A DNA stretch of 64,000 bases, taken from Tenrec ecaudatus (taxonomy: Eukaryota; Chordata; Mammalia; Afrosoricida; Tenrecidae). Position numbers and translations under genes: made by a program. This document shows positions 33,057 through 43,609 of the stretch, piece by piece. The stretch covers positions 78,905,700 through 78,969,699 of the forward strand of contig NC_134546.1 in NCBI RefSeq assembly GCF_050624435.1, read 5' to 3'. The notes under the pieces are model-generated. The model searched no databases. It was not told the origin of the DNA and worked only from the letters and a program-made list of their open reading frames with translations. Positions within the stretch are counted from its first letter, which is position 1. Each line of letters starts with the position of its first letter.

Positions 33057-33912
33057 GTATGGTAGTTACATAATCTGGTGTAAATTTGGGACATGAGAGG
33101 ATAAAGAAGGAAGGGTTTGAATCTAATTCGTCAATTGGATCATAGCCAATAAAGCCTCTGTGTGGGCATGCCTTCTCCTGCGAATTCTGGGAAATCTCGT
33201 ATTCCCTCTTGGAGGTGGAAGACACTCTCTCTAATCCCTGGGAGACAACCTACTGACATGGGTGACTCCCTATCATACATCCCTGAATAGAAGTCACATG
33301 GACCTACCCTGATGCAGCCCTGGGTGCTGGAGAAGGCATGCAGAGATCCCTGTCAGCGCTGAGAAGCTTACAATGCCACTGGATCCAAAGACTTTCTACC
33401 CACTGGCCTGTGATCATCTTGCATTCAGCATCATTGCATGTATTTCATGAGTCTGAAGAGAACTTTATAGATTAGTATCTGACATATGGGCTAATACTGG
33501 ACTTATGGGCTTGGACCTGACTGGATTGAGATGCTTTCTTTTTTTTTAAAAAACGTTTTATTAGGGGCTCATACAACTCTTATCACAATCCATACATATA
33601 CATACATCAATTGTATAAAGCACATCTGTACATTCTTTGCCCTAATCATTTACTTTTCTTTTTTTTTCCTTTTCTATTTTTATATTTTATTAGGGACTCA
33701 TACAACTCTTATCACAATCCATACATATACATACATCAATTGTATAAAGCACATCCATACATCCCCTGCCCCAATCATTCTCAAAGCATTTGCTCTCCAC
33801 TTAAGCCCTTTGGAGATGCTTTCTTAATGTACAATTGCCCTTTATATAAAAATCTCTCTTATACATAATATGCGTGTGTCTATGGATTTGTTTTTCTGGT
33901 CTACACAGACAC
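33057..33912 (+). mobile_element. Family A element inserted at the V/RSS border, itself interrupted by family L
   Basis: Starts TATGGTAGTTACATAATCTG and continues through GGGACATGAGAGG, GTGTGGGCATGCC, AGTCACATGGACC and GGCTTGGACCTGACTGG. After the nested L1-like insert it ends CCCTTTATATAAAAATC and TCTGGTCTACACAG. The two flanks rejoin to match the paralogous V at GATGCA/CAGTGAGG. Confidence 0.8.
33541..33812 (-). mobile_element. Family L insertion with doubled 3' tail, nested in family A
   Basis: Flanked by the 13-bp TSD GAGATGCTTTCTT (33528-33540 and 33813-33825). The + strand shows one antisense tail (TTTTATTAGGGGCTCAT to CTTTGCCCTAATCATT), a T-rich linker, and a second antisense tail (TATTTTATTAGGGACTCA to CATTTGCTCTCCACTTAAGC). 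The junction is the mirror image of the one at 8585-8620. Confidence 0.8.
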
Positions 33913-33917
33913 ACACA

Positions 33918-33956
33918 CAATGAGAGGAAGTCAGAGTTAATGCAGACATGAACGTC
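33918..33956 (+). promoter_or_regulatory. Displaced RSS of Psi-V3c
   Basis: CACAATG, a spacer resembling the IGHV3 type (AGAGGAAGTCAGAG), and ACATGAACG, then CCCCTAGTGGAAGAGG. The stretch aligns with the RSS and flank of the paralogue at 53305-53360. It lies about 860 bp from its V exon because of the insertion. Confidence 0.65.
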
Positions 33957-34369
33957 CCCTAGTGGAAGAGGTTGTATTGTAGGGAGTCTCTCAGCACCCA
34001 CAAAGCACAGGTCTTAGACCCAGGAAATGGTGCAGGTGGAGCTTCATACTGGATTCCAGTTGTGTCTGGAGATTCTTCTTTATCTCAGTCTCCCTCAGGG
34101 AATCAGTGCATCTCTGCACTCCTTTCTGAAACACTCACTCAGTCTCCCTATGATGATAGGATGACTTTGAACTTAGTTTCTTTTCTGTTTTCCCCTTGAA
34201 TCGCCCCAAATTTCCCATGTAATTGGTAACTCCTACATCTAGGATGAATTCTCTTCACATCATTTGCTTCATCAAACACTTTATCCCTTGCTTTCAATAC
34301 CCCTCCTGTATTCCCTCCTTCCTTGAGACAACAGTCCCTGCTGTGCAGAGGATCTCACTTTATTATCAT

Positions 34370-34371
<2 letters not shown>

Positions 34372-34440
<69 letters not shown>
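34372..34440. repeat. (CT)n microsatellite
   Basis: Perfect CT dinucleotide run of about 68 bp near the 3' boundary of duplicon unit 1. Ser/Leu-rich open frames here are artefacts. Confidence 0.95.
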
Positions 34441-34441
<1 letters not shown>

Positions 34442-34892
34442 AGAACTCATCACCAGTAGTCCAATCCTAGATCAAGTTACCTATCTCCATTCATCCAATT
34501 GGAGGTTTTCTTAATTCACAGTTCCTGTCTGCCCTTGTCCACCACAGACTAATTTGAGAGTTTTTTTCTCCAAAGGCTGTTTGTTGAACTTAGTCGTTGT
34601 GAGTATTGATACAAGGCTGGGAAAAGGGTAACAGACACCTTTTATGCTTAGTCACAATATGCCTCCACAGAACTCATTGCCCTTCCTTCCCTGTGTCCCC
34701 TTGTGCAATTGTTGTAAACATCCTGTTCTGTACAGGACACCCACAGGTTCTCTGCAAGTTCTGTGGGTGGCTATGCCTTGACAGATTATTGTGATCAGAA
34801 TATCCTTTTCTAGCGACATGTCTGCGGACTGATTTTCCCTCAATTGGCACTATGGCTGCTGTAGTTATGATCGCGTCTTTCTGAGTCAGACA

Positions 34893-34931
34893 CACACAGG
34901 GGGAAAGGCTGTGGGAACATAGACACAAACA
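34893..34931 (+). promoter_or_regulatory. Orphan RSS-like sequence, 23-bp spacer
   Basis: CACACAG (34893-34899), exactly 23 bp, then ACACAAACA (34923-34931). Upstream sequence no longer aligns convincingly to a V exon. It may be the last trace of a V pseudogene or a chance match. The downstream CCATACAGGGAGAGGGCTGG resembles other V 3' flanks here. Confidence 0.35.
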
Positions 34932-34939
34932 CCCATACA

Positions 34940-37055
34940 GGGAGAGGGCTGGGCTCAGGGGTCACTCAAAGCCCACAGACAACATGGCCCCTCGGTGGTA
35001 AAGTGCAGAGGAGCCTAAGAAGGATTAGTTAAATTAGGTACCTATTTCCCCCACCTGCACAGAAAATATCTCTGCTACAGACCTCCACATTCTTGTAGCT
35101 CAGTGTGTGTATGATCTTGTATGCACTTTATGTCTGTGTTTTTGTGTGTGCTACTACGCATGAACTACTATTTGCCTTGATATGTTATATTATGTGACAG
35201 AACTTGTAGTCTGGTCTGCATTTATTTCATTATTGTTATTCTAGTATATTTTAGTGTGTGTCTTTGGTTTTTTCTTAAGTAAATGCATGTGTATTTATTT
35301 ATCTGAGAGAGTATTTAGGAAGGTTTGTTAGTTCTAATTTATGTTCTTTGTTCAGAGTATGCATATATATGTTAATATGGCTGTTAGAATACAAATGTCA
35401 TTATGTGTTGCCTGCCAGTGTGTTTCCATTTTGCATGTATGTGATTATGTATTTTATAATATGTATGCATTAATATGTGTGTATTTTGCTACAGGTGTTT
35501 TATCTACTCAAACAGGAAGATTCTAGAAAAGACAGATAGGCACAGGGGTTGCAACCTTAGCCCCAAATATAAGAACAATTGTGAGACTGTCTCAGACTGG
35601 GCGATGTTTCATTCTGTTGTTGTATTTAGGATCTCTAGAAATCAGAACTGTCTCATCAGCTAACATCAGTATTTTATCCTATGTGTTCTCTGGGGACATG
35701 AATAAAGAAAGTTCCTTAGTGTTTTACAAATTTTTTTACAGTTCAGAATGAAAGCTGTGTCTACAATAATCTGTTTGATAACTCTGTGTTCCAGTTTTAT
35801 TTTTTCTAATGACCACACTGGGAATTAACACATGTAATGCACAGCTCATGGGTAAACCACAGTTAATCCTCTCTGTGTGTGCACACCTGTGTGCCTCACA
35901 CAACTGAACACACAGAGTTCTAATCCCTGTTTGACCAATCTACACAATCTCTCAAAATCCTGATCCTGGAGAGATCAGCTAGGTCTTCATTGGGTAATAG
36001 TATTAAGCAAACTGAAAGTAGAGTGTTCTCACCACAAATTATTTTCTAACAAGTAGAACACGGCCCATATATGGATGACATGGATGAGCACCAGCCAGGA
36101 AACCCCATGAGTATCTCCTCTGATGCTCCATTTGTTGACTTGAGCAAAAAAAGAGAATGTAAATGAGGATAGAAACAACTAAACCACTATTTTGTTGTAA
36201 CTGAAGTGTGTGTGCTGGCGGTGTTGACAGAACTATCATGTCCAGTATGACAGACTATGGCCATGGAAACTACAAACACTAATGACCCCTTTTGCTGTGA
36301 CCCCATACGCATTATCAGCAACATGCTACCATTTGTGTAAGTCATTCAAGTAACCTGTTCCCAGGTGACAGCAGGATTGGGTCCTTTTTTTTATATCAGA
36401 GTCAACTATTTCTGAAATCAATTACCTCAGTTTCTACCTAATGAAACTAGAAAAACATAAGTCTGTCATATAATAGATCAGTAGAGGAAAATCATGAATA
36501 GAGACAAATAAAAAATAGCATGAGTACAATAAATAAGTCATTTCAAGGAAAACTGTTCGAGAAGATGAAGCAAAGTGATGAATATCTGGTTTTCCTGACC
36601 ATAGCAAAAGAAGGAAAACTGGAATTTCGTGACCAGAAACCAGAGGAGACACCATTGTGCGTGTTTTCTGAACATGCTCTATGAACAACTGCATGTCCAC
36701 AGTTTTAAAACAACAGTGAAATGTGGAAATTCCTTGGAAGGCAAGAAACCCAATAATATTCCTAAACAAGAAATGGATAATAAAGCCGTCCCCTGTCGTC
36801 GTGTGTATTCACACCTTTAGTGGGACTAGAGGGGATGCATTATGAGCTACAATATCACAAAGGTTGTTGTATGTAATGTAAAGTTTATAAGTCGAAAACT
36901 ACTTTTTTATATGTTGACAATATATAGCAATTAAAGCAATGCTTGATAAAGAACCTCTTTAAGAGCTCTGTTTTCCTGTGAGAGTGCTTGTATTTCTCTG
37001 AGTCTGAGGGAGAACTCCTGCCCATATTTTCTACTCCTCTGCTTCTAAATATCAG
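34940..37055. other. Spacer between duplicon unit 1 and V3
   Basis: Non-coding, partly GT-rich around 35090-35480. I recognise no gene or repeat family. Confidence 0.45.
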
Positions 37056-37060
37056 AGGAC

Positions 37061-37068
37061 ATGCAAAT
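37061..37068 (+). promoter_or_regulatory. V3 promoter octamer
   Basis: Consensus ATGCAAAT, 126 bp upstream of the V3 leader ATG, the usual IGHV3 spacing. Confidence 0.8.
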
Positions 37069-37193
37069 GCAGCTCTCTGCCTGCTCATAAACCTGCCACA
37101 GCCCCTGATATGGGAGATCTCAGAGGACAGTTCTAGTCTCTGGGATCTCTGCTGTTTCCATTTGTGCCCAGGAGCTGGTCCAAAGGAAACGTC

Positions 37194-37639
37194 ATGAATT
37201 TTGTACCAACCTTGGCTTTTATTTTGGCCATTTTACATGTTAATCATTGTAGACCATGCTGTGTATGTATGTAATTTTGAGTGCCTTAGTTTGTATGTGT
37301 TCCGCCTAATGACATTGCCTTTGTGTTTGTAGGTGCCCAGTGTGAGGTGCAGCTGTTGGAGTCTGGGGGTGGTCTGAGAAAGCCTGGGGGGCCTCTGAGA
37401 CTCTCCTGTGCAGCCTCTGGGTTCACCTTCAGTGATTATTACATGGGTTGGATCCGCCAGGCTCCAGGGAAGGGCCTGCTGTGGGTCGCAAGCATTAGTG
37501 AGGCTGGTGGTAGCACATACTACACAGACTCCGTAAAGGGCCGATTCACCATCTCCCGAGACAACTCCAAAAACACTCTCTATCTTCAAATGGACAGCCT
37601 GAAATCCGAGGACTCGGCCACATATTACTGTGCAAGAGA
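37194..37639 (+). CDS. IGHV: V3: IGHV3-like V gene with intact V exon but questionable leader splice
   Basis: The V exon (37333-37639, after TTTGTAG) is fully open: [11 protein letters not shown], the first cysteine in [58 protein letters not shown] and ATYYCAR. One oddity is LLW where IGHV3 genes usually have LEW. The leader ATG at 37194 ([14 protein letters not shown]) precedes a GT at 37239, but the exon is 45 nt long instead of the usual 46. Normal splicing would therefore shift the frame. A second AG at 37339-37340 would restore the frame if used. The gene sits in the unit-2 duplicon at the position of Psi-V3a. It may be functional, an ORF gene or a recent pseudogene. Confidence 0.85.
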
Positions 37640-37678
37640 CACAGTGAGGGGAAGTCAGTGAGAGCCCAGACACAAACC
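37640..37678 (+). promoter_or_regulatory. V3 recombination signal sequence (23-bp spacer)
   Basis: CACAGTG (37640-37646), 23-bp spacer, ACACAAACC (37670-37678), both elements consensus. A weaker CTCF-like core (CTCCAGGGGACGCTG, 37702-37716) lies 23 bp further on. Confidence 0.95.
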
Positions 37679-37689
37679 TCCCATGCAGG

Positions 37690-39435
37690 GTTGAGACTGG
37701 ACTCCAGGGGACGCTGAGAACCCACAGAGAGCAGAACTCAGAGCCAAGAGCAGGTTCACCTGAAGCTTCAAGGCTGGTTTCCTGTGGTGATCTGCGGATT
37801 CTTCTCATCTCAGTTACCCTAGGGAATCACTCTAACTTAAAAATAACAATTTTGAGCCTACTTTTGATTTCTGTGAATTCAACAGTTATATTTAAACGGG
37901 AGAATATAGTTTGTCTATAGTAACAAACACCCTTGCCTTAAGGATAGGAAATGTCTCTGTCACGGAACACTTCATCAGAGTTCGGATGACACTCAGTAAA
38001 CCCTCTCTGATCAGCCTCACGGTGAAGGTAAAGGGAGCTACTCAGTGTTGGATGACTGGCTGAACGTTTGACAGTATCTTCTTCCATCACGCTTTGTGAG
38101 GACAACCACTTGGTCAAAATCTAGCCGGTCAGCCTATTTTTATTGAATTGCTTTTTCAAACGACACACATTTTTGGTTTTGTTGTTTAATATGGTTGTTT
38201 TCCTAACCATGGTGTCCTGGTATTTATTTTGTTATTTCTTTAATCCCATCTGCAAATCATAAACTCACCAATTGTCTTTTATTACCTTGATGCTAATATT
38301 TTGTATCTGTCTATCCTCCAGAACCTTTAGACCATGATGTTCAAGACAGACACTAACTTGTCTGTGCAAATTCAGGATTCAGGGAGATCTCTGTGGCCGA
38401 ATGGCATCATTCAGTTCTTCATGTCACATGTTGTATCTTCACCTTCTCAGTCCTACAGAATGTGAGCCACTGTTTCTGCTTTCACCCACAGTTCCACTTC
38501 TGTCCTGTTAATATCCTCACCCTATTTCTGGTGGCTTCGCTACGAGTTTACTGTATGATATCAGTAACATTTATATTATCTAGTGACACACAACCTTAGG
38601 TCAGGAATTTCTGATATTTCAGCACAGCATTCCATACAAGAATGAAGATTAGGTGTGAATAACATTATTAATGATGGTTTTCTGGATAAACAATAACTTC
38701 CCGTGTCAAAAGTAAACTGCCTTAGGGTCACACATTCTCTGTCCACACTGCAATGACTCTTGAGTAGACCTAGCAGTGTATTGTCAATGAAAAGCTCTCC
38801 TTGTGTAGTGACTCACAAAAGCCTTTCCTGTTTACAGCACACATTGAATGGGAGCCACTTAGGGCTGAATTTAATGATATTGCTAGATTTAGCTGATCTT
38901 CAAATTTTTGAATATGTAACAACATTTCCATAATCTAATGCAAAAAATACGTATCTGACAATTTAAATGTCCTAGGATTTTCTCTGTGTCTTATAAATAT
39001 ATAACTCCTTGAGAGTAGAGGATCACTGCCTTTATTATCAAACTCATTCTCAGTCCACACCATGTCTCCCCCCTCAACGATCTTCCTCATCACTTTCTGT
39101 GGCCTGGAAAAACTGGACCTTGGTCTTGGTGAGCAGAGAAGTCATGGACAGACCTGTGCTCTCTGAAGAAACAGTCAACATTCTCATTCCAGATGAACCC
39201 CGTTTTAACTTTATTACAAAACTTCTATTACATGCAAATCTCCACATAGTCCATCAGATAGTCTCATAATATATTACTTAGATTACATCTAACTAAATCC
39301 GGATCATAAACACACCTAGGAATCACGGATTTCGTTCCCAAGAATATTTAGGTTTCTTCCTTTTCTTGGGGGAAATGGTCTGAAGTGAGTGGCTCAGGGA
39401 TTGATACATGAAGGTTTGTGACTCACCTTTTCTGT
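37690..39435. other. V3 3' flank, duplicated from 38300 onward
   Basis: Non-coding. From about 38300 it is collinear with 21700-22740 of unit 1. No gene recognised. Confidence 0.5.
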
Positions 39436-39439
39436 CTCT

Positions 39440-39611
39440 AGATTCTCTGAAATCAGCCGTGGGTTGGTATGCTATGGAGTGGTGAGAGCACAGACTATGC
39501 TCCTACTCTGATGTCTTGAGTACATGTCACCAGTGAGCCCTTTCATTGTCAAATCCATTTAACGCTGACCTCCATTGCTTCCCTGGCCATTACCATGTAC
39601 ATATCACAGTG
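39440..39611 (+). pseudogene. IGHV: Clan II-like V relic
   Basis: GGTATGCTATGGAGTGGTGA followed by GAGCACAGACTATGCTCC resembles a clan II CDR2 (W-S-G-G-S-T-D-Y type). CTGACCTCCATTGC and ACCATGTACA suggest an FR3 end without its cysteine. CACAGTG at 39605-39611 could be the heptamer, but no nonamer is clear. Unit 1 diverges just before this point, so it has no counterpart there. Confidence 0.4.
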
Positions 39612-39619
39612 AAACGAGG

Positions 39620-41180
39620 TGAGGGGAAGTCAGAGTGATTCCAGGAGTCCAGTTAAATGAAGGGGTCTGAGCTGCACTGAGCTCCATTATCTTCTTTCCT
39701 GTGGATTCTTTGTTTTCCTTTAACATGTTTTACATTATTTTCTAAAAATATTATTTATTTTTCTATTAGAATTGTCTCAAAAAATAAAATAAATTCCTTG
39801 TGATGTTTTTCTTTTTATTGGTCACCTTCTTTGTGTCTTTTCTTGAAATACTATTTATAACACATTCATTGACATTTTCCTTTAGATCTTTTAATATAAT
39901 CATTACATTTAGTTTGAGTTTCATATGTAACTCTCTAGTATCCATTTCTGTGTCAAGGATGAATCCGATGTTGATGTTGTATCAATAATGTCTATTTTCT
40001 TACTCTTGTGTTACCCATCACTTTTTGTGGATAGATGAATATGTTCAATGGGACCATCCATATCAGCATATTGTGTATATATGATGCTTTCCCTTGTGGA
40101 ATTAGTATGACCTAACTGCTGCTAGACTTTGATTGTCGTGGTTTATGAAAATATAGAGAGAGCTCCATTACTAATTAACTATATACAATGTTATGTTAAA
40201 GTTATGTTTTCCTAAAACTACTCAAGTTCTCAAATTTCTCTACCAGCCTCTTTTTTAGTTTTATGTTTGGTTTTGTCTTCACTTGCACCCTCCCTAGAGA
40301 GTATCTTGATTTTTAACTTCCCTGATGCCCCTTGCTTTTATTTTTACTTGCTTTTTTACTTGCCAATGGTAACAGTTGTGGCAGTGTTTGGGCCACAGGG
40401 CATTTCTCCGCTCTTTTGACTGAGCCTCTTTCCTAGGCAGGCATCCTGAACCTGGATCTGAGATACGATTCCTCATGGTTTCTTTCCTACTGCAAAGGTT
40501 TTACTGGTCTGGAAGCTATACCTTCCCTTTCCTTTTTCCCTTCCTGAAAAAGATTTTCAGCTACAAATTTTTATGTTCCTCCCCTTCAGATTGAAGGCTT
40601 CATACATAAACAAACTGACTAGAGTTGCTTCTGGACATAATTTCAGATTTGTTCTGGCCTTTGCCAGTTGAATTTATACCTAGGCTTTCAGCGATTTTGT
40701 TCGGCTAAGGGTCAGGCGAGGTAAGTTTGGTTGCATATTGTCAGCTAGTACTCTCCTGCTACCCTAGCCACCATCAAGGGATAAGACTTTTGTTTATTAT
40801 CTACATCTTAAGGGAATGTTCTGCATTAAAACAAGTACTTTCATAAGTCTGTGCTTCTGGGTGATCCTACTCACTTTTACACAAGAAACTTTAGAGTATT
40901 AAATATTTTAGGAAAACCTTTATGCACTTTAAATGTTATCCAAGACATCTACTCTAGCAAAGTTAAGCCTTTTGTCTTTTTCTGTCCTAATGGGAACTCG
41001 CTCACTAAAAATGTGATATTTATTGTTATTTTTAATATTACTAATTTTATAATTGTGTTGAAGAAAAGTTTGCCGTATGATCATGATTGTTACTGTGATT
41101 TCTAATAATAAGAATGGGAATTTTTTTCCTCCTCTCCTTTTCATTTCAACCCAAATAGTAGCTTTTGGTATAAAAAACAG
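39620..41180. other. AT-rich unit-2-specific sequence, unassigned
   Basis: T-rich non-coding sequence between the V relic and the provirus, without a match elsewhere in the window. I cannot name a repeat or gene. Confidence 0.45.
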
Positions 41181-41190
41181 AAACGAGAAA

Positions 41191-41584
41191 TGTTGAAGGC
41201 CATTAAGACTCGGCCTTGAAATGTCTGAGAATTCTCATGACCTATGAGTCAGTGTTTGCTGGTTTCTTCTGTGACTTAATGTTTTAAACATACTGTTAAG
41301 AACAAAAACAAGGAGGTATGAAAGTTCTGCAAAGAACAGGTTGTTTAATTTTTTTCAAGGATATCTGGCTTGGCTGAAGATAGAGTAGCTATGTGTATCA
41401 AATGTGCTTGCTTATCAATGAAATAATTAATCCCGAGTTGTTTCTGCATGGATAAAAGGACCATGTAACATATATTCGGAGTTTCATTATTCACTGTTAC
41501 ATTCCGAATATTTTCTGTCTTTCTTTTTTCCTTAATCCTCACTCCCATTTTCAGGACTGTTGAACTCATTGACTGGCTCCAACA
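41191..41584 (+). repeat. Provirus 5' LTR
   Basis: 394 bp with TG...CA ends (TGTTGAAGG to GGCTCCAACA). It contains a TATA-like ATAAAAGGA near 41453. Across a ~235-bp central stretch it matches the 3' LTR at roughly nine bases in ten by eye, implying an old insertion. Confidence 0.9.
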
Positions 41585-41588
41585 AGAG

Positions 41589-41606
41589 TGGCGCCCAAAA
41601 CATGGA
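41589..41606 (+). other. Primer-binding site, tRNA-Lys type
   Basis: TGGCGCCCAAAACATGGA, 4 bp after the 5' LTR. The TGGCGCCC start is the invariant part of lysine tRNA primer sites, and the 3' half is mutated. Confidence 0.8.
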
Positions 41607-41700
41607 CACTGAAAATGGGGGACAAAGTAAAGGACACCGAAGATTACAAAGGTGTACACAAAGAGATTGGTGGTGCCGTGAGGAGCTATTGGGAGAAAAA

Positions 41701-42320
41701 TGGGGCAAGGAAATAGCAAACAGAGTTTCGTAAATATGTTAAAAGCTAGAGGAACAAATGTAAGCTATCAAAGAGTAGAGAAGTTTTTAGATTTTGTGTT
41801 TAAAGTATGTCCTTGGTTTCCTGAGGATGGGACTGTAAATATTGAAACTTGGCAAAAAGGAGGGAAACAGTTAAAAGATCATTATACCACTAATGGACCT
41901 AGTAAGGTTCCCATAGACACGTTTAGCTCATGAAATTTAGTTAGGGATAGCCTGGACCCTAGGCATGAGGGACTCTGACCTGAAAACAACCCATTTGCAT
42001 GCGCAAGCAAAAGTGAATGTAAACTTCCTTCTAAGCCTCTGCTTCCTCCCCTTCCATCACTGAAGCCACTGAAAACTAACCTTGAGGGCTTTTAAAGCAA
42101 GGAGAAGGAATCCCTTGATCTTGGAGATGTGAAGCAGTTAGAAGATGAGGCAGCACATTATCTTGATGAGGACTTAGGAATTTTTGCCATCTTGAAGGCG
42201 CCTCAACCTGAGAATCATAAGCCGGTGCAAAAGATTCAGGAGTCCTGCCCGGATGAAACAAAGGTGGTAGGCTGGGAGGAAGCTTATACATCATTAGCAG
42301 CAAAAGTGAGGGAGATGTGA
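41701..42320 (+). pseudogene. Provirus gag N-terminal remnant (matrix region)
   Basis: ATG at 41701 opens a 77-codon frame starting MGQGNSKQ (a plausible N-myristoylation motif), with a matrix-type VCPWFPEDG motif about 40 residues in. The frame stops at 41931. A second fragment at 42129-42317 (QLEDEAAHYLDED start) corresponds to the region before capsid. The link between them is broken and shortened. Not functional. Confidence 0.7.
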
Positions 42321-42429
42321 CTCAAGTTAATAGAAAAGCACTCTCCGATAGAGTCCCAGGAATGGGTGTCAAAATTTACTGGGGCCAAGTTATTTTAGAG
42401 ACCTCAGAGTGTATTCTGCGAAAAGAATG

Positions 42430-42908
42430 CTTTGCTAGAAGACTTGCCAGTTCTAGCCTCGTCTGTGACTAGGGTTCCAGGAAAGGATCTATGCTTAGTG
42501 CTGCCATACATGCTGCAGCAGAACAAGGAGAGGATGAAGGGGAGTTCAGTATGCTGTTCCCTGCGATTGAGCATCAGGATTACCAGGGTAATCTGGTTAG
42601 AGATCATACTCCAATTCCTTTCAAACAGCTAAAAGAACTCAAGGTTGCTTGTGCCCAATATGTCCCGACCACCCCTTTTACTAAATCTTTATTAGATACA
42701 ATTTCCGTTGTGGTGCTTTCCCCCACATAATGGAAACAATTGGTTTTCGAAAATGCAAATACTGCTTGTCAGGCAGCGCTGAGACATTTTAGAAAAAAGG
42801 GCAACCTGTCCAATGATATTAGACTGTGTTCGGACATTGGACCTTCCTTTAGTCAGGGGCTTGCTATAGCAGCTGCTTTGCAAGGAAAAACAGTAAAGGA
42901 GGGTTAAT
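42430..42908 (+). pseudogene. Provirus gag capsid-region remnant
   Basis: Capsid-like frame with FPAIEHQDYQGN and PFKQLKELKVACAQYVPTTP, typical of a betaretroviral capsid N-terminal domain. An in-frame stop at about 42728 precedes further capsid-like residues ([17 protein letters not shown]). The capsid C-terminus and nucleocapsid are absent. Confidence 0.7.
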
Positions 42909-42984
42909 GATACCATGGAACTTATGGGAGCCCTGCAGTCTGGGCTCCCTTCCCCCCTACTATTCCAGCCAATACATATAGGAT

Positions 42985-43140
42985 CATTTTAGACTTAAAC
43001 GATTGTTTTTATACCATACCCTTGGATCCAAATGATTGTAAAAGATTTGCCTTTGGTGTTCCTTCCACCAACTTCAAAGAACCTATGAAGATATATCATT
43101 GGCTTGTTTTGCCTCAAGGCATGGCCCCAACCCGGTATTA
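42985..43140 (+). pseudogene. Provirus reverse-transcriptase fragment
   Basis: About 50 codons reading IILDLNDCFYTIPLDPNDCK at the start and ending in VLPQGMAPTR, i.e. the conserved RT blocks around the first catalytic aspartate and the LPQG motif. Nothing of the YXDD block, RNase H or integrase is seen. The sequence jumps almost at once to env-like sequence, marking a large internal deletion. Confidence 0.75.
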
Positions 43141-43159
43141 ATTTGGGCATGAGGGCATG

Positions 43160-43546
43160 TTTGTGTTTTTCAGCAGATTGCTGATGGAGCATGGTGGCTG
43201 CCAAAACGGTTGGTGCGGTTTGCAAACCATGCAGATGGTAATTTGCCTCAGAGTGCTTCTGGGAGCATCTCACAACTGGGCTTATGTTCTTGATCCACCC
43301 CTCATACATCCTGCTGTCTGGGAAGGTACGGAAATCATGGTGTGGGTCAATAATTCACGCCCTCCCTGTACAAAGTGAAGGAAATGTAATCTAATCTACT
43401 CCGCAGTCTTTTTCCCCTTGTAGACTAGAGACTCAAAAGCATAATAAAAACATGTTGTGGAGATCATGTGTCATGGACAAGCCCATCCGATACAACATCC
43501 CAAAAGAGAAATATAACATCAATTGGTCCAGCAACCAGGACAATAA

Positions 43547-43609
<63 letters not shown>

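Larger units (their letters stand above)
20720..34370 (+). repeat. V-containing duplicon, unit 1
   Basis: Collinear with unit 2 (about 37320-53730). Matching anchors are 20720-21300 to 54810-55360 (unit 3), 21700-22740 to 38300-39430, 22830-24490 to 45640-47290, 24516-25500 to 48108-49110, 26240-29700 to 49115-51950, and 31680-33050 plus 33915-34340 to 51960-53690. It carries four V pseudogenes and a truncated ATP5MC2 pseudogene. Unit-specific insertions are family L at 25509-26226 and 29727-31667 and family A at about 26950-27455 and 33057-33912. Confidence 0.8.

Noticed and set aside
34223..34459. Leu/Ser-repeat protein
   Set aside because: Translation of the (CT)n microsatellite.
37233..37808. 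191-codon open frame on the minus strand
   Set aside because: It is the antisense of the V3 exon and its flank. Conserved V codons, splice site and RSS all lie on the + strand.
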